A stretch of 64,000 nt of DNA from Sphaerobacter thermophilus DSM 20745. Lineage in GTDB: Bacteria; Chloroflexota; Chloroflexia; Thermomicrobiales; Thermomicrobiaceae. The translations under genes were made by a program, and so were the position numbers. Each line of letters opens with the position of its first letter. The stretch's first letter is position 1. The stretch spans positions 2,108,001 through 2,172,000 of the forward strand of contig NC_013523.1 of assembly GCF_000024985.1 (NCBI RefSeq), read 5' to 3'. The notes beneath the pieces were generated by a model. That model saw only the letters and a program-made list of their open reading frames with translations. It was not told the origin of the DNA and made no database searches. This document shows positions 1 to 8,278 of this stretch, piece after piece.

Positions 1-1610
1 GCGGGCTCTACCAGAAGCAGGTGCGCACTCTGACCCGGATGGCGCTCGACGCCGCCGCGCACCTCATCGCCGACCCGCTGCCAGAAGAGATCCGCCAACG
101 ACACGGGTTGCTGCCGCTGGCCCAGGCACTGGAGGCGGTTCACTACCCCGACTCTGAGGCGGACGAACGGGCAGCCCGCCGTCGCCTCGCCTTCGACGAG
201 TTCCTGGTGCTCCAGATCGGCCTGGTGCAGCGCAAGGTGGAGTGGCAGGCGCAGACCGGACACGCCTTCCGCATTGACGAGGAACTGCTGGCCACCTTCG
301 AAGACCGGCTGCCCTTCACCCTGACCGCCGCGCAGTCGCGCGCCCTGGGCGAGATCCTGGCCGACATGGCCTCCCCGCGCCCGGCCAGCCGCCTGCTCCA
401 GGGCGACGTCGGCTCGGGCAAGACGGTCGTCGCGGCCGCCGCCGCGCTGGTCGCAGTCGCCGATGGGTTCCAGGCGGCCATCCTGGCGCCGACCGAGATC
501 CTTGCCGAGCAGCACGCCCGCAACTTCGCCTCGCTCTACGACGTGCTGCCCGAGGAGCGTCGCCCGCGGCTCGCCCTGCTGACCGGCAGCACCCCCGCCG
601 GCGAGCGGGAGGAGATCGACGCCGGGCTGCGCTCCGGCACGATCGATATCCTGATAGGCACGCACGCCATCCTGGAAGAGCGAGTGGAGTTTGCCCGACT
701 GGGACTGGCGGTGATCGACGAGCAGCACCGTTTCGGCGTCGTCCAGCGTGCCCGGCTGCGGGCGAAGGGCTACAACCCGGACGTGCTGGTCATGACCGCC
801 ACCCCGATCCCCCGCAGCCTGGCGCTGGTCCTCCACGGCGACCTCGATGTCTCGATCATCGACGAGTTGCCGCCCGGCCGACAGAAGATCGCAACCCACT
901 GGATCGAGGGTGACCGGCGCCCCGACGCCTATCGCTTCATTCGCAAGGAGGTCGAGGCCGGACGCCAGGCGTTCATCATCTACCCGCTGGTGGAGGAGTC
1001 GGAGGCGATCGACGCCCGGGCCGCCACCGCCGAGTACGAGCGCCTCTCGACCGAGGTCTTCCCCGACCTGCGCCTCGGACTGCTCCACGGCCGAATGCGC
1101 CCGGCCGAGAAGGACGCCATCATGACCGCGTTCCGCGACCACGAGATCGACATCCTCGTCTCCACCTCGGTTGTCGAGGTGGGGATCGACGTGCCGAACG
1201 CGACGGTCATGCTGATCGAGGGCGCCGACCGCTTCGGTTTGGCGCAGCTCCACCAGTTCCGCGGCCGCGTGGGGCGTGGTGCGGCTCGCTCGGTCTGCAT
1301 CCTGGTCGCCGACGACGTGAGCGAGGAGGGCCAGCGGCGACTCAACGCGCTCGTCGAGACGCAGGACGGCTTCCGCCTCGCCGAGATCGACCTGGAGATC
1401 CGCGGCCCCGGCGAATTCTTCGGCACCCGCCAGAGCGGACTGCCCGATCTCCGCTTCGCCTCCCTGGGCGACCTGGGAACGCTCCAGCGCGCGCGGGAGG
1501 AGGCACACCGCATCCTGTCCGCAGACCCGACGCTCTCCCAGCCGATCCACCGGGCGCTGCGCGAGCGCGTCGACCGCTTCTGGATCCCCGGCGCGGGCGA
1601 TCTGAGCTAG
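1..1610 (+). CDS. recG: ATP-dependent DNA helicase RecG, 3' part (5' end outside window)
   Basis: RecG unwinds branched DNA and regresses stalled replication forks. The reading frame is already open at base 3, so the N-terminal wedge domain lies mostly outside the window; the GTG at 21 is internal. Counting from that GTG, Walker A GDVGSGKT is at about residues 128-135, the DEQH box near 232, the MTATPIP motif near 255 and the motif VI sequence QFRGRVGRG near 411. The tail has the RecG-type segment LEIRGPGEFFGTRQSG. The order of motifs and the DEQH (not DEAH) box are RecG-specific. It ends at TAG 1608-1610, 36 bases before the convergent gene on the other strand. I am very confident of family and only the 5' boundary is artificial. 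Confidence 0.95.
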   Translation, partial: GLYQKQVRTLTRMALDAAAHLIADPLPEEIRQRHGLLPLAQALEAVHYPDSEADERAARRRLAFDEFLVLQIGLVQRKVEWQAQTGHAFRIDEELLATFEDRLPFTLTAAQSRALGEILADMASPRPASRLLQGDVGSGKTVVAAAAALVAVADGFQAAILAPTEILAEQHARNFASLYDVLPEERRPRLALLTGSTPAGEREEIDAGLRSGTIDILIGTHAILEERVEFARLGLAVIDEQHRFGVVQRARLRAKGYNPDVLVMTATPIPRSLALVLHGDLDVSIIDELPPGRQKIATHWIEGDRRPDAYRFIRKEVEAGRQAFIIYPLVEESEAIDARAATAEYERLSTEVFPDLRLGLLHGRMRPAEKDAIMTAFRDHEIDILVSTSVVEVGIDVPNATVMLIEGADRFGLAQLHQFRGRVGRGAARSVCILVADDVSEEGQRRLNALVETQDGFRLAEIDLEIRGPGEFFGTRQSGLPDLRFASLGDLGTLQRAREEAHRILSADPTLSQPIHRALRERVDRFWIPGAGDLS

Positions 1611-1646
1611 CGCGCCGCCTGCCGCGTGGGCGTCCAGCGTCCCCGA

Positions 1647-3602
1647 TCAGGCGACGCGGCTGTAGCGGTACCGGAGCTCATACCGGCTGTCCTGGTCGTC
1701 GCTGACGTACTCGCGGACCTCCACATACTCGAGTGGACGCTTCACGGGTGGGATCGACGTGTTCACATTGACGACGATGTCGTCCTCGGTGGTAAAGCTC
1801 GAGGAGCCAGGCGGCGGCGCGTCGGCGCTGGTCAGCCACGCCAGATCCGTGATCGACAGTCCGATAGTGTCGAAGATGATGGGATCGGCCGGCGCCCAGA
1901 GGGCGATGATCGCATCGACGCCGATTGTGATGCCGGCCGCAATCAGGACAGCAATCGCGCCAAGTTTCCCGAGCTTCGCGAGCGCGCCGCCTCCCCCAAG
2001 CGCCACGATTGCCGCACCGATATAGGCCGCCTGCTCCTTAATGAGGTCCCAGAAGTACTCCGTCCAGTCCGTTATCTCCTGATCGTAGGCGCGCTGGCTG
2101 TCGATCTCATGGCCCAGCACAGCCATCACCATCGCCAGGATGGGCTGATCGTGCTGGAACACAACGCGGGCAATGTCACGGGTGGTACCCGTGTCGAACT
2201 CCACGCCCCGCAGATCTTTGAACGCCTGCTCCTGCATCGGTTCGATCGGCTGGAACATCAGGTCCATCGGGAACGCCATCGTCCGCAGCCCGACCTCGTC
2301 CGACCCCAGCCACTCCGGCGACGTTTCTTTCCGCGCGGAGATCGCCTCGATCACGATCTGGTAGCGCGACGTGGGCGCCGGGATCACGTTGATGAACTCA
2401 ACGTTGGAGACGAGCTCCGCGCCGAAGACGTCGATACCGGTGATATTCGGCAGGACGACCTGGATACTGTAGCGCCCTGGACTGAGATCGTTCGGCACCT
2501 GGAACGTGAGGCGGTCCTGCACGCGGCAGTCGTTGATCAGGACGGTCTGGCCGTTGACCACCTCGGTCACGGGCGTATCCACATCACCCCAGACGTGCGC
2601 CTCCACCTCGCGCACGGTTTCTCCCGTTTGCGGGTTGGAGAACCGGACCTTGGCGTCCACGCTGAAGTAGTTCACTCCTTGCAGCACGACACCATCGCCC
2701 TGCGCAACGTCCAGTACCCGGGCGCAAACCCCTCCCGAAAGCGTGTGACCCGGGCAATCGGTGGTCCGCACCTGACACACCACCTGCGGCTCGCCATCGA
2801 CGATCTTGAGCTCACAATCGTGCTGGAACTCGTCGGGCAGGTAGTCGCCGGGGTTGAGCGGCGGGTAGAAGTTGGCGGTTCGTAGGTCGTTGATGGCGCA
2901 GATGCGCACCTGTGAGAAGAAGTCCTCCCCCTGCGGTTCGTAGATGCGGATGCGTCCGGGACGTTCCTCCTCTGCGGCCTTCGGGTCGTCGAAGACCTGG
3001 ATCCCGATCCGCTGCTTGATCTCCTCAGCCAGCGCCGCCGTCAACGTCGCCTCGTCGAGCGGCTGATCCGGATCCAGATCGAGTGACGATGCAAACAGGC
3101 GCTGGCGCTGGCGCGGAGGCACGGTGTCGAAGGCCGCGACCGCGCAGGACAAGAAGTCACGCGGCATCTGGCCGAGGGTGGCGAACGCCGCGGCTTCCAG
3201 CGGGTTGGCCGCTGGCTTCCCGAGGAGGAAGCGGCGCATCAAATGCACGGTCCCCGCTGCCAACGCGCTCGGCACCTTTACCCGCTCGGCGAGGCGGGCG
3301 AGCTTGTAGTCGCGGTCAAGTTTGTGCTTCGCACCGGGGACCACCGGGAGGCAGGCGCCCACCGGGGGGTAGCACGGCTGGCTCTCCGGCGGCGCGGCCG
3401 GGCCGCCTCCGCCCGGCGCCGCGCACGAGCAGTTGTAGATGTGCACATCTCTGGCAGAGTCGATCCGGATATCGACGTTGCAGCAGTCGCGCCGTCCGAC
3501 GCTTTCCTTCGGATCCTTCGGGTCCTTGGGGTTCTTCGCAGGTGTGCCGCCGCGGCTGATTGAGTTGCCACCGGTTTCCTCGGTCGATCGCGCGGTCGTC
3601 AT
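1647..3602 (-). CDS. Unrecognised 651-aa protein with an IPT/TIG-like segment and a hydrophobic region
   Basis: I do not recognise a characterised family. The start at 3602 is chosen because AGGGGAGGG lies just upstream; an open frame continues 8 codons further to 3626 without a ribosome site. The N-terminal 40 residues are low complexity with Lys-Asp-Pro repeats and no signal peptide. Clustered cysteines follow (CC near 40, CSC near 59, further Cys to about 84). Residues about 290-365 contain a pattern like an IPT/TIG immunoglobulin-like fold (GDGVVLQGVNYFSVDAKV). Residues about 440-515 form a well-conserved-looking block, and about 523-570 is Gly/Ala-rich and hydrophobic, possibly a membrane hairpin. 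A strong minus-strand promoter lies at 4027-4055, giving a leader of about 420 nt. It is monocistronic and convergent with recG. Confidence 0.8.
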   Translation of the reverse strand: MTTARSTEETGGNSISRGGTPAKNPKDPKDPKESVGRRDCCNVDIRIDSARDVHIYNCSCAAPGGGGPAAPPESQPCYPPVGACLPVVPGAKHKLDRDYKLARLAERVKVPSALAAGTVHLMRRFLLGKPAANPLEAAAFATLGQMPRDFLSCAVAAFDTVPPRQRQRLFASSLDLDPDQPLDEATLTAALAEEIKQRIGIQVFDDPKAAEEERPGRIRIYEPQGEDFFSQVRICAINDLRTANFYPPLNPGDYLPDEFQHDCELKIVDGEPQVVCQVRTTDCPGHTLSGGVCARVLDVAQGDGVVLQGVNYFSVDAKVRFSNPQTGETVREVEAHVWGDVDTPVTEVVNGQTVLINDCRVQDRLTFQVPNDLSPGRYSIQVVLPNITGIDVFGAELVSNVEFINVIPAPTSRYQIVIEAISARKETSPEWLGSDEVGLRTMAFPMDLMFQPIEPMQEQAFKDLRGVEFDTGTTRDIARVVFQHDQPILAMVMAVLGHEIDSQRAYDQEITDWTEYFWDLIKEQAAYIGAAIVALGGGGALAKLGKLGAIAVLIAAGITIGVDAIIALWAPADPIIFDTIGLSITDLAWLTSADAPPPGSSSFTTEDDIVVNVNTSIPPVKRPLEYVEVREYVSDDQDSRYELRYRYSRVA

Positions 3603-4026
3603 TGTGGCCCTCCCCTGTGCTCGCACGAACGCCTGGCACCTCTCATCAAGGCGCCCTTGTGGCTATCCAACAACCGGGAGCCGGCACGGCACGATGCCGG
3701 CGCTCTGGACGGGGTATCGTTACCGGGGCGGAGTCGCCCTCCACGGTGCGGCAGACGATAGAATCAGAAAGCTGTCAGCCACCGCTCGGGCGCTCTCCTG
3801 GAACGCGGGGAGACCTCGCCGGCTCGATTGCAGCGTGGTCCTGGATGCGGAAGGAGATACGATCGCGCGGGACCAACCCCTTCGATTCATCCACGCCGCG
3901 GCACTGTATCGGGATCATTCCCGACCCTGTGACAACGCCGCGATAGTTGAACTGACGGATGAACGAGTACCGTTGAAACGTCGCTGATCGCGTCCACCAG
4001 AACGATTTTCGTGTGGATCCTGGAAC

Positions 4027-4055
4027 ATACTAGCGACTTCATTGCATTAAGTCAA
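4027..4055 (-). promoter_or_regulatory. Sigma70-type promoter of the 651-aa protein gene
   Basis: On the minus strand, -35 TTGACT (4055-4050) and -10 TAGTAT (4032-4027) are separated by exactly 17 bases. The predicted start near 4020 leaves a leader of about 420 nt before the ATG at 3602. Apart from this leader, bases 3603-4183 show no convincing gene; the ORFs there have shadow-like composition. Confidence 0.65.
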
Positions 4056-4183
4056 GCCCTTAGAGCAGTGGACATTACGAGTCGGGCATGAGCGAGGCGT
4101 CCGAACTCTGGTATACCCCTTGCATCGAACCGCGGCGCGCCCGGTCGCCCGCGGCATGGAGCACGACGGAGGATAAGAACATC

Positions 4184-4981
4184 GTGGGACTCTGCCTGAT
4201 CGACCATAGCCTGACGACCGCGGCCATCACCTACCCCATCGAGCGCGGCTGGGTCGAGCCGCCGGAAGGCATCGAACTGGTACCCGGACTGACCGCCGAG
4301 ATGGTCGCCGAGCGAGGCGCCTGTGCGCTCCTGGGCAGCATCGACGCCGTCTACCTGGCCGACCGCTACGCCGTCGTCACCGACGTGGCGCTCGTCTCCC
4401 ACCACAACGGCCCCATCATCATCTGGACACCCGGCCGGCCGGACGAGATCGACCACGCGGTGGTCGCGCTCGACGACGTCAGCCGCACCGCAGAAGCGGT
4501 CGCCCGAGCCACCCTCACACACTTCTACGGCTTTCAGGTTACCGGCTGGGACCGCACCACCGACGAGCGCGATGCCGCCGTGCGCGAGGGTGCCGCGGCG
4601 TTCCGGCCCTCCGCGGACGGGCATGTCGGTGATCTCGTGCGGGCCTGGTTCATCCTGAGCGGCTTCCCATTGCCGACGCATCTGCTCATGGCGCCCCGGG
4701 AGCTCGTGGAACGTGACCCGGACACCGTGCGCGCTGTGGTGGAGCAACTCCAGCAACTCCTCAGCATCACCAACGAACGGCGGCGTGAGCTGCGCCGCAA
4801 CCTTGCCGAGGACCTCGGGCTGGACCGCGAGCGGCTGGTCGCCTTCCAGAACGACCAGACCTTCACCGCCAGCAAGACGGTGCGCAAGGCCTGGCTCGAC
4901 CTGGTGCGCCGCACCGCTCGCGCGATGCAGCTTCCGGCGATAGAGGAGCCGGTCGTCTTCACCGCTCGCGAGCGGAGCTGA
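4184..4981 (+). CDS. MqnA/MqnD-like protein (futalosine menaquinone pathway fold)
   Basis: The protein resembles the periplasmic-binding-protein-like MqnA/MqnD family, whose members act on chorismate or cyclic futalosine in menaquinone synthesis. Visible support: an N-terminal segment GLCLIDHSLTTAAITYPIER, a mid-region LLGSIDAVYLADRYAVVTDV followed by a turn and the VALDDVSRTAEAVARATLTH block typical of this family, and a C-terminal ILSGFPLPTHLLMAPREL. The start is placed at GTG 4184, ten bases after GGAGGA (4168-4173), giving 265 aa, the usual length. An ATG at 4088 would add 32 unconserved-looking residues and has no ribosome site. No other mqn gene lies nearby, so the exact reaction is inferred from fold only; it may be a paralogue with another substrate. 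Confidence 0.7.
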   Translation: MGLCLIDHSLTTAAITYPIERGWVEPPEGIELVPGLTAEMVAERGACALLGSIDAVYLADRYAVVTDVALVSHHNGPIIIWTPGRPDEIDHAVVALDDVSRTAEAVARATLTHFYGFQVTGWDRTTDERDAAVREGAAAFRPSADGHVGDLVRAWFILSGFPLPTHLLMAPRELVERDPDTVRAVVEQLQQLLSITNERRRELRRNLAEDLGLDRERLVAFQNDQTFTASKTVRKAWLDLVRRTARAMQLPAIEEPVVFTARERS

Positions 4982-5096
4982 CGCTCGCCGCCATCGCCCC
5001 CTCGGAGCCGAAGCCGGGCACGGGACTGGCGGAAGGTCCGTCCGGGCGCGGGGCGGGTGACCCAACCCGGATAGCGAGCGAGGAGGTGCCAACGGG

Positions 5097-5873
5097 ATGC
5101 AATGGAGCCTGCCGGCCGACCGACGGCGGCGCGTGGTTCAGTGGGTCGGCTTCGGCGTGTGTGAGGTCGCGCTGGTGCTGGCGCTCTTCTGGGTCCACGA
5201 GGTCCTGCGCGGCCTCGCCATGGGCACCCCGGAGGCGGCGACTGCAAACGCCGAGCTGGTCATCGCCGTCGAGCGGTCTGTCGGGCTCTTCTGGGAGGCA
5301 CACGTCCAGGCCTGGGTGCTGGAACATCCCCGCCTGGTCGACATCTTCAACTGGATCTACATCTACGTGCACCTCCCGGCGACCCTGCTCTTCGGCCTCG
5401 GCGTCCTCTGCCTGCGTCCCCACCGGTTCGTCGAGACGCGCAACATCTACCTGACGCTGCTCGTCGTCGCCATCCCGGTCTACCGGCTCTTTCCGCTCGC
5501 GCCGCCGCGCTACTTCCCGGAGCTCGGCTTCGTCGACACCGTCAAGCTCTTCACCAGCACGAACTACGACGCACACGCCGACACGCTCCTCTACAACCCC
5601 TTCGCGGCCATGCCGAGCATGCACGTCGCCTTCGCCCTCTTCGTGGCCCTCGGGGTAATCCGGCTCAGCCGCAGCCGGCTGCGCTGGGCAGCGCTCGGCT
5701 ACTGGGTGCTCGTCAACATCGTCGTGGTCGGCACCGGCAACCACTACATCGTCGACGGGATCGCCGGGTCACTGCTGACCCTCGCCGCCTACGCGCTCGT
5801 CCCCCGCGTCAGCGCTCGGCTCCCCCGCCCCAGCTACCTCCCCTGGACGGGCATCAAGGTGGACAGCTGGTGA
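5097..5873 (+). CDS. PAP2-superfamily membrane phosphatase (inositolphosphotransferase-like)
   Basis: A 258-aa integral membrane protein of the PAP2 superfamily, which removes or transfers phosphate on lipids. The signature motifs are visible: PSMHVAFAL (C2, with the acid-base His) around residues 174-182 and VVGTGNHYIVDGIAG (C3, with the nucleophile His) around 206-220. About six hydrophobic segments alternate with short loops, and the segment RLFPLAPPRYFPELGFVDT matches the Aur1/Ipt1-like subgroup (PAP2_3) rather than soluble acid phosphatases. GAGGAGG at about 5080 precedes the ATG at a suitable distance. It stands alone; the substrate, probably a phospholipid or isoprenoid phosphate, cannot be read from the sequence. 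Confidence 0.85.
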   Translation: MQWSLPADRRRRVVQWVGFGVCEVALVLALFWVHEVLRGLAMGTPEAATANAELVIAVERSVGLFWEAHVQAWVLEHPRLVDIFNWIYIYVHLPATLLFGLGVLCLRPHRFVETRNIYLTLLVVAIPVYRLFPLAPPRYFPELGFVDTVKLFTSTNYDAHADTLLYNPFAAMPSMHVAFALFVALGVIRLSRSRLRWAALGYWVLVNIVVVGTGNHYIVDGIAGSLLTLAAYALVPRVSARLPRPSYLPWTGIKVDSW

Positions 5874-6069
5874 ACCCGCGCTCTTGGGTCACCCCTAATG
5901 CGCACTTACACTCATCGACCACCCAGACCGTTGGGGGTAAGGCGCGTCCGGAACCGGGCAGCAGCCGCTGCCTAACGCTTCTGTAATCTCCGTAGACGAC
6001 CGGGAAGCCGCTCGCTATGCTGCGTGGGCGATCATCGCTTTCGCTCAGCTCCACCGGCGGGTATCTCGC

Positions 6070-6792
6070 ATGCAGCTACGCGCCACCATCGCCCGTCCCG
6101 CCTTCGTCGCTGAAGCGCTTGCCGTGCTGGCGTGGCTCCTCTTCCTGGGTGCCATCCTGACCGGCCGCGACCGGGTACTCTCGCATGACGCGCTGCTCGA
6201 AGGCAGCACCGCGCCCTTCTGGCTGACCCTGCTCGCCTTCCTCGCTGCCTGGCAACTGATGACCGGGGCGATGATGCTCCCCTCCAGCCTCCCGATGATG
6301 CGGCTCTTCGCCCGGACCAGCCGGGGACAGGCACACCCCAGCCTGGTGCTGGGTATCTTCCTGGCGGCCTACTTCGCCGTCTGGACCGGCTTCGCCGCGG
6401 TCGTGCTCGGCGCCGACGCCGGGCTCCACTGGCTCATCGACCGCTGGGACTGGCTCGCCGCGCGGCCCTGGCTCATCTCCGGCTCGGTCCTCCTCGTCGC
6501 CGGGGCGTTCCAGTTCAGCTCCCTGAAGGAACACTGCTTGCACGAGTGCCGCACCCCGTTCACGTTCCTGCGGCAGCACTACCAGCGCGGCCTCGGCCCG
6601 GCCTGGACGCTCGGCGTCCGGCACGGGCTCTCCTGCCTTGGGTGCTGCTGGGCGCTGATGCTGGTGATGTTCGCCGTCGGCGTCGGAAACATCGTGTGGA
6701 TGGTCGGCCTGACCGGCATCATGGTCGCGGAGAAGACGACCCGCTGGGGCCGGCGCCTCGTACCGGTGGTCGGGATTACCCTCCTCGTCTGA
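6070..6792 (+). CDS. DUF2182 integral membrane protein, possibly truncated by an in-frame TGA
   Basis: A 240-aa membrane protein with about seven hydrophobic segments. The block MTGAMMLPSSLPMMRLFA, the LKEHCLHECRTPFTFL cysteine/histidine loop and the HGLSCLGCCWALM segment are the hallmarks of DUF2182, a family described as predicted metal-binding membrane proteins of unknown function. The frame stops at TGA 6790-6792 inside a hydrophobic helix; the same frame then continues GLVVVLRPAWGLLFLP and stops at 6841-6843. The continued peptide completes the membrane helix, so this TGA is either a recent nonsense mutation, a sequence error or a genuine slightly short C-terminus. No strong ribosome site precedes the ATG. 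Confidence 0.8.
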   Translation: MQLRATIARPAFVAEALAVLAWLLFLGAILTGRDRVLSHDALLEGSTAPFWLTLLAFLAAWQLMTGAMMLPSSLPMMRLFARTSRGQAHPSLVLGIFLAAYFAVWTGFAAVVLGADAGLHWLIDRWDWLAARPWLISGSVLLVAGAFQFSSLKEHCLHECRTPFTFLRQHYQRGLGPAWTLGVRHGLSCLGCCWALMLVMFAVGVGNIVWMVGLTGIMVAEKTTRWGRRLVPVVGITLLV

Positions 6793-6987
6793 GGCCTCGT
6801 GGTCGTACTGCGGCCCGCCTGGGGACTCCTCTTCCTGCCCTGACCCGAAGCCACATCCACGCGCGATCACTCGCCCCATCGCCACATGCAACAGCGAGCG
6901 ATCGGCTGGCCGTCCCACCCGGCCGGACAGGGACGGGCATGACCGGTTGGACAGGGGGCAACCCGGACTCCTGGCGCCGACCACGTA

Positions 6988-7016
6988 TTGCACATATCAC
7001 CATATGGTGATAGACT
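6988..7016 (+). promoter_or_regulatory. Promoter with an 18-bp palindromic operator in the spacer
   Basis: A -35 TTGCAC (6988-6993) and -10 TAGACT (7011-7016) are 17 bases apart. The perfect palindrome TATCACCATATGGTGATA occupies 6995-7012, almost filling the spacer and touching the -10. A dimeric repressor bound there would block RNA polymerase. The local composition is strikingly AT-rich for this genome. The site sits 60 bases upstream of the 59-aa ORF at 7073. Confidence 0.6.
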
Positions 7017-7072
7017 AATATCAGTGGACGGCACTGAGTTCGCCGCCCCTCGTACCACGGAGGTGATCAACA

Positions 7073-7252
7073 ATGTCTCGCTTGACCCGTCTGGTTCAGA
7101 TCCTGGCCCCGCGCAGTGGGCGCGATGAGGGGTTCGAGAGCTACTACGGCTCGATCCTGCTGACCAGGCAGGACGGTACCCCGAGCGCTGAGGAGGCGCG
7201 GCGCGACTTCGAGCCGGTCCGCCGCATCATGGATCGCGCGGTGATCTTCTAG
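7073..7252 (+). CDS. Small 59-aa protein of unknown function behind a palindromic operator
   Basis: This ORF begins at ATG 7073 and ends at TAG 7252. It is preceded by GGAGGTGATC (7059-7068), a ten-base match to the 16S anti-Shine-Dalgarno sequence, the best ribosome site in the window, with 9 bases between GGAGG and the ATG. The product starts MSRLTRLVQILAPR, is basic at the N-terminus and has an acidic, helical-looking C-terminal half ending RRIMDRAVIF. No signal peptide or known domain is seen. A dedicated promoter with operator and a downstream terminator hairpin make it a complete little transcription unit. I do not recognise the family; an operator-controlled small protein suggests a conditionally expressed role, but that is inference. 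Confidence 0.75.
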   Translation: MSRLTRLVQILAPRSGRDEGFESYYGSILLTRQDGTPSAEEARRDFEPVRRIMDRAVIF

Positions 7253-7312
7253 TCACCGGGCGACCTAGCTCTAGATCGCCATTTCCCCTCCGCGCTCACG
7301 CGCGGGCAACAC

Positions 7313-7351
7313 CGGGGCCGGTCCGCCCATCGCGGCCGGCCCCGTTCTCTT
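7313..7351 (+). terminator. Terminator-like hairpin after the 59-aa gene
   Basis: A perfect 9-bp stem CGGGGCCGG (7313-7321) pairs with CCGGCCCCG (7336-7344) around a 14-base loop, followed by TTCTCTTG. The short T-rich tail makes intrinsic termination plausible but not certain. Confidence 0.5.
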
Positions 7352-7442
7352 GCTCGGCTCCCACACAGCCCCGATAATCGACCCAACGACCCACACCGCA
7401 CACCGCCGCCGCGCGCGGCACCGCTGAAGGGAGTGCCGAGCG

Positions 7443-7652
7443 ATGACCACCGAACACACCCGGCCGACCCTCACGACGCTGGCCGAGACGATCCGGCAGG
7501 ACCTGTCCGCCGCGGATCTCGGGCTGACCGAACAAGCCTTCACCCGCTTGAGCGAGAACATCGCGCGGGCCATCCTCCTCGCCATCGAGGCCCACACGGC
7601 CGAGAGCCACCGCCCCGAGCCCGAGTACGGCGAACTCGAGCGCAACGGCTGA
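7443..7652 (+). CDS. Small hypothetical protein, 69 aa
   Basis: The ORF starts at ATG 7443, nine to ten bases after GAAGGGAG, and encodes an acidic, alpha-helical-looking protein (TLAETIRQDLSAADLGLTEQ, then NIARAILLAIEAH). The hydrophobic spacing fits an amphipathic helix bundle or a short coiled coil. I recognise no family. It lies just upstream of a hairpin repeat cluster. Coding potential looks better than in the surrounding shadow ORFs, but the length keeps confidence moderate. Confidence 0.5.
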   Translation: MTTEHTRPTLTTLAETIRQDLSAADLGLTEQAFTRLSENIARAILLAIEAHTAESHRPEPEYGELERNG

Positions 7653-7840
7653 TCCCCGGCCTCTGAGCCGAGATCGTCTTGCGCTCTCCTCCCGGTGCGC
7701 TGCCCTGCCCCCGGGGAGCGCCACCACCCTGCGGCGCCACGCCTCGAGGTCACAACCGCGACCACGATGCACCACGATGGCCAGGCACGCGCGTGCTCAG
7801 GGAATCAGGCGAGTTCGTCGAAAGCACACGGTCGACACGG

Positions 7841-8110
7841 GCCCGGGGGTAAACCCCAGGGCACAAGCCACGGTGTCGCGCCTCCTCACCACACCGGATG
7901 TACTCACTGCCTCGTCCCAGTCGGCTTCAGCCGGCTTCGCCTTGTCAGCCCGGGGGTTTACCCCCGGGCACTCACCGGGCGACGGCATGGTTGGGCCACG
8001 TGTGGTATCCCGGCGGCGCGCCATACCAACGCGGCGGCTCTTGCCGCCGCACTCCACATTGATTCCCAGCCCGCCCTCGCGGGCTTTCGTTGTGGGCCCG
8101 GCGGATTCGT
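7841..8110. repeat. Modular hairpin repeat cluster 1
   Basis: Three modules of the family that recurs at 19401, 31067, 48556 and 56375. A GC hairpin GCCCGGGGGTAAACCCC occupies 7841-7862. A compound module (GGCTTCAGCCGGCTTCGCC, then GCCCGGGGGTTTACCCCC) spans 7918-7970. A degenerate third module spans about 8005-8110 with the hairpin GCGGCGGCTCTTGCCGCCGC. The rest of the interval 7653-8278 shows no gene. Confidence 0.8.
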
Positions 8111-8278
8111 TCCCGGGCATGTGCCACCGCCGGAAACCCGATCTCATACAGGCCGACGCGCCAGCCCCCCGCTCCCCAGCCAGCCGTCCTCAGTTCCTGG
8201 CCGGCCCGACCAGGCGCCGCAGCGGAGAAACAACGGCACGCTTCCTGCCACGCGTGCGGCGAGGAAAGGATCGTTCCG

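Noticed and set aside
1626-2885. A 419-aa rightward ORF opposite the 651-aa protein
   Set aside because: It is rich in Arg, His, Asp and Val in the pattern of an antisense frame, has no ribosome site, and the opposite strand has a promoter, a ribosome site and protein-like sequence.
3439-3987. A 182-aa rightward ORF over the start of the 651-aa gene
   Set aside because: It overlaps the promoter, leader and N-terminus of the leftward gene, and its composition is shadow-like.
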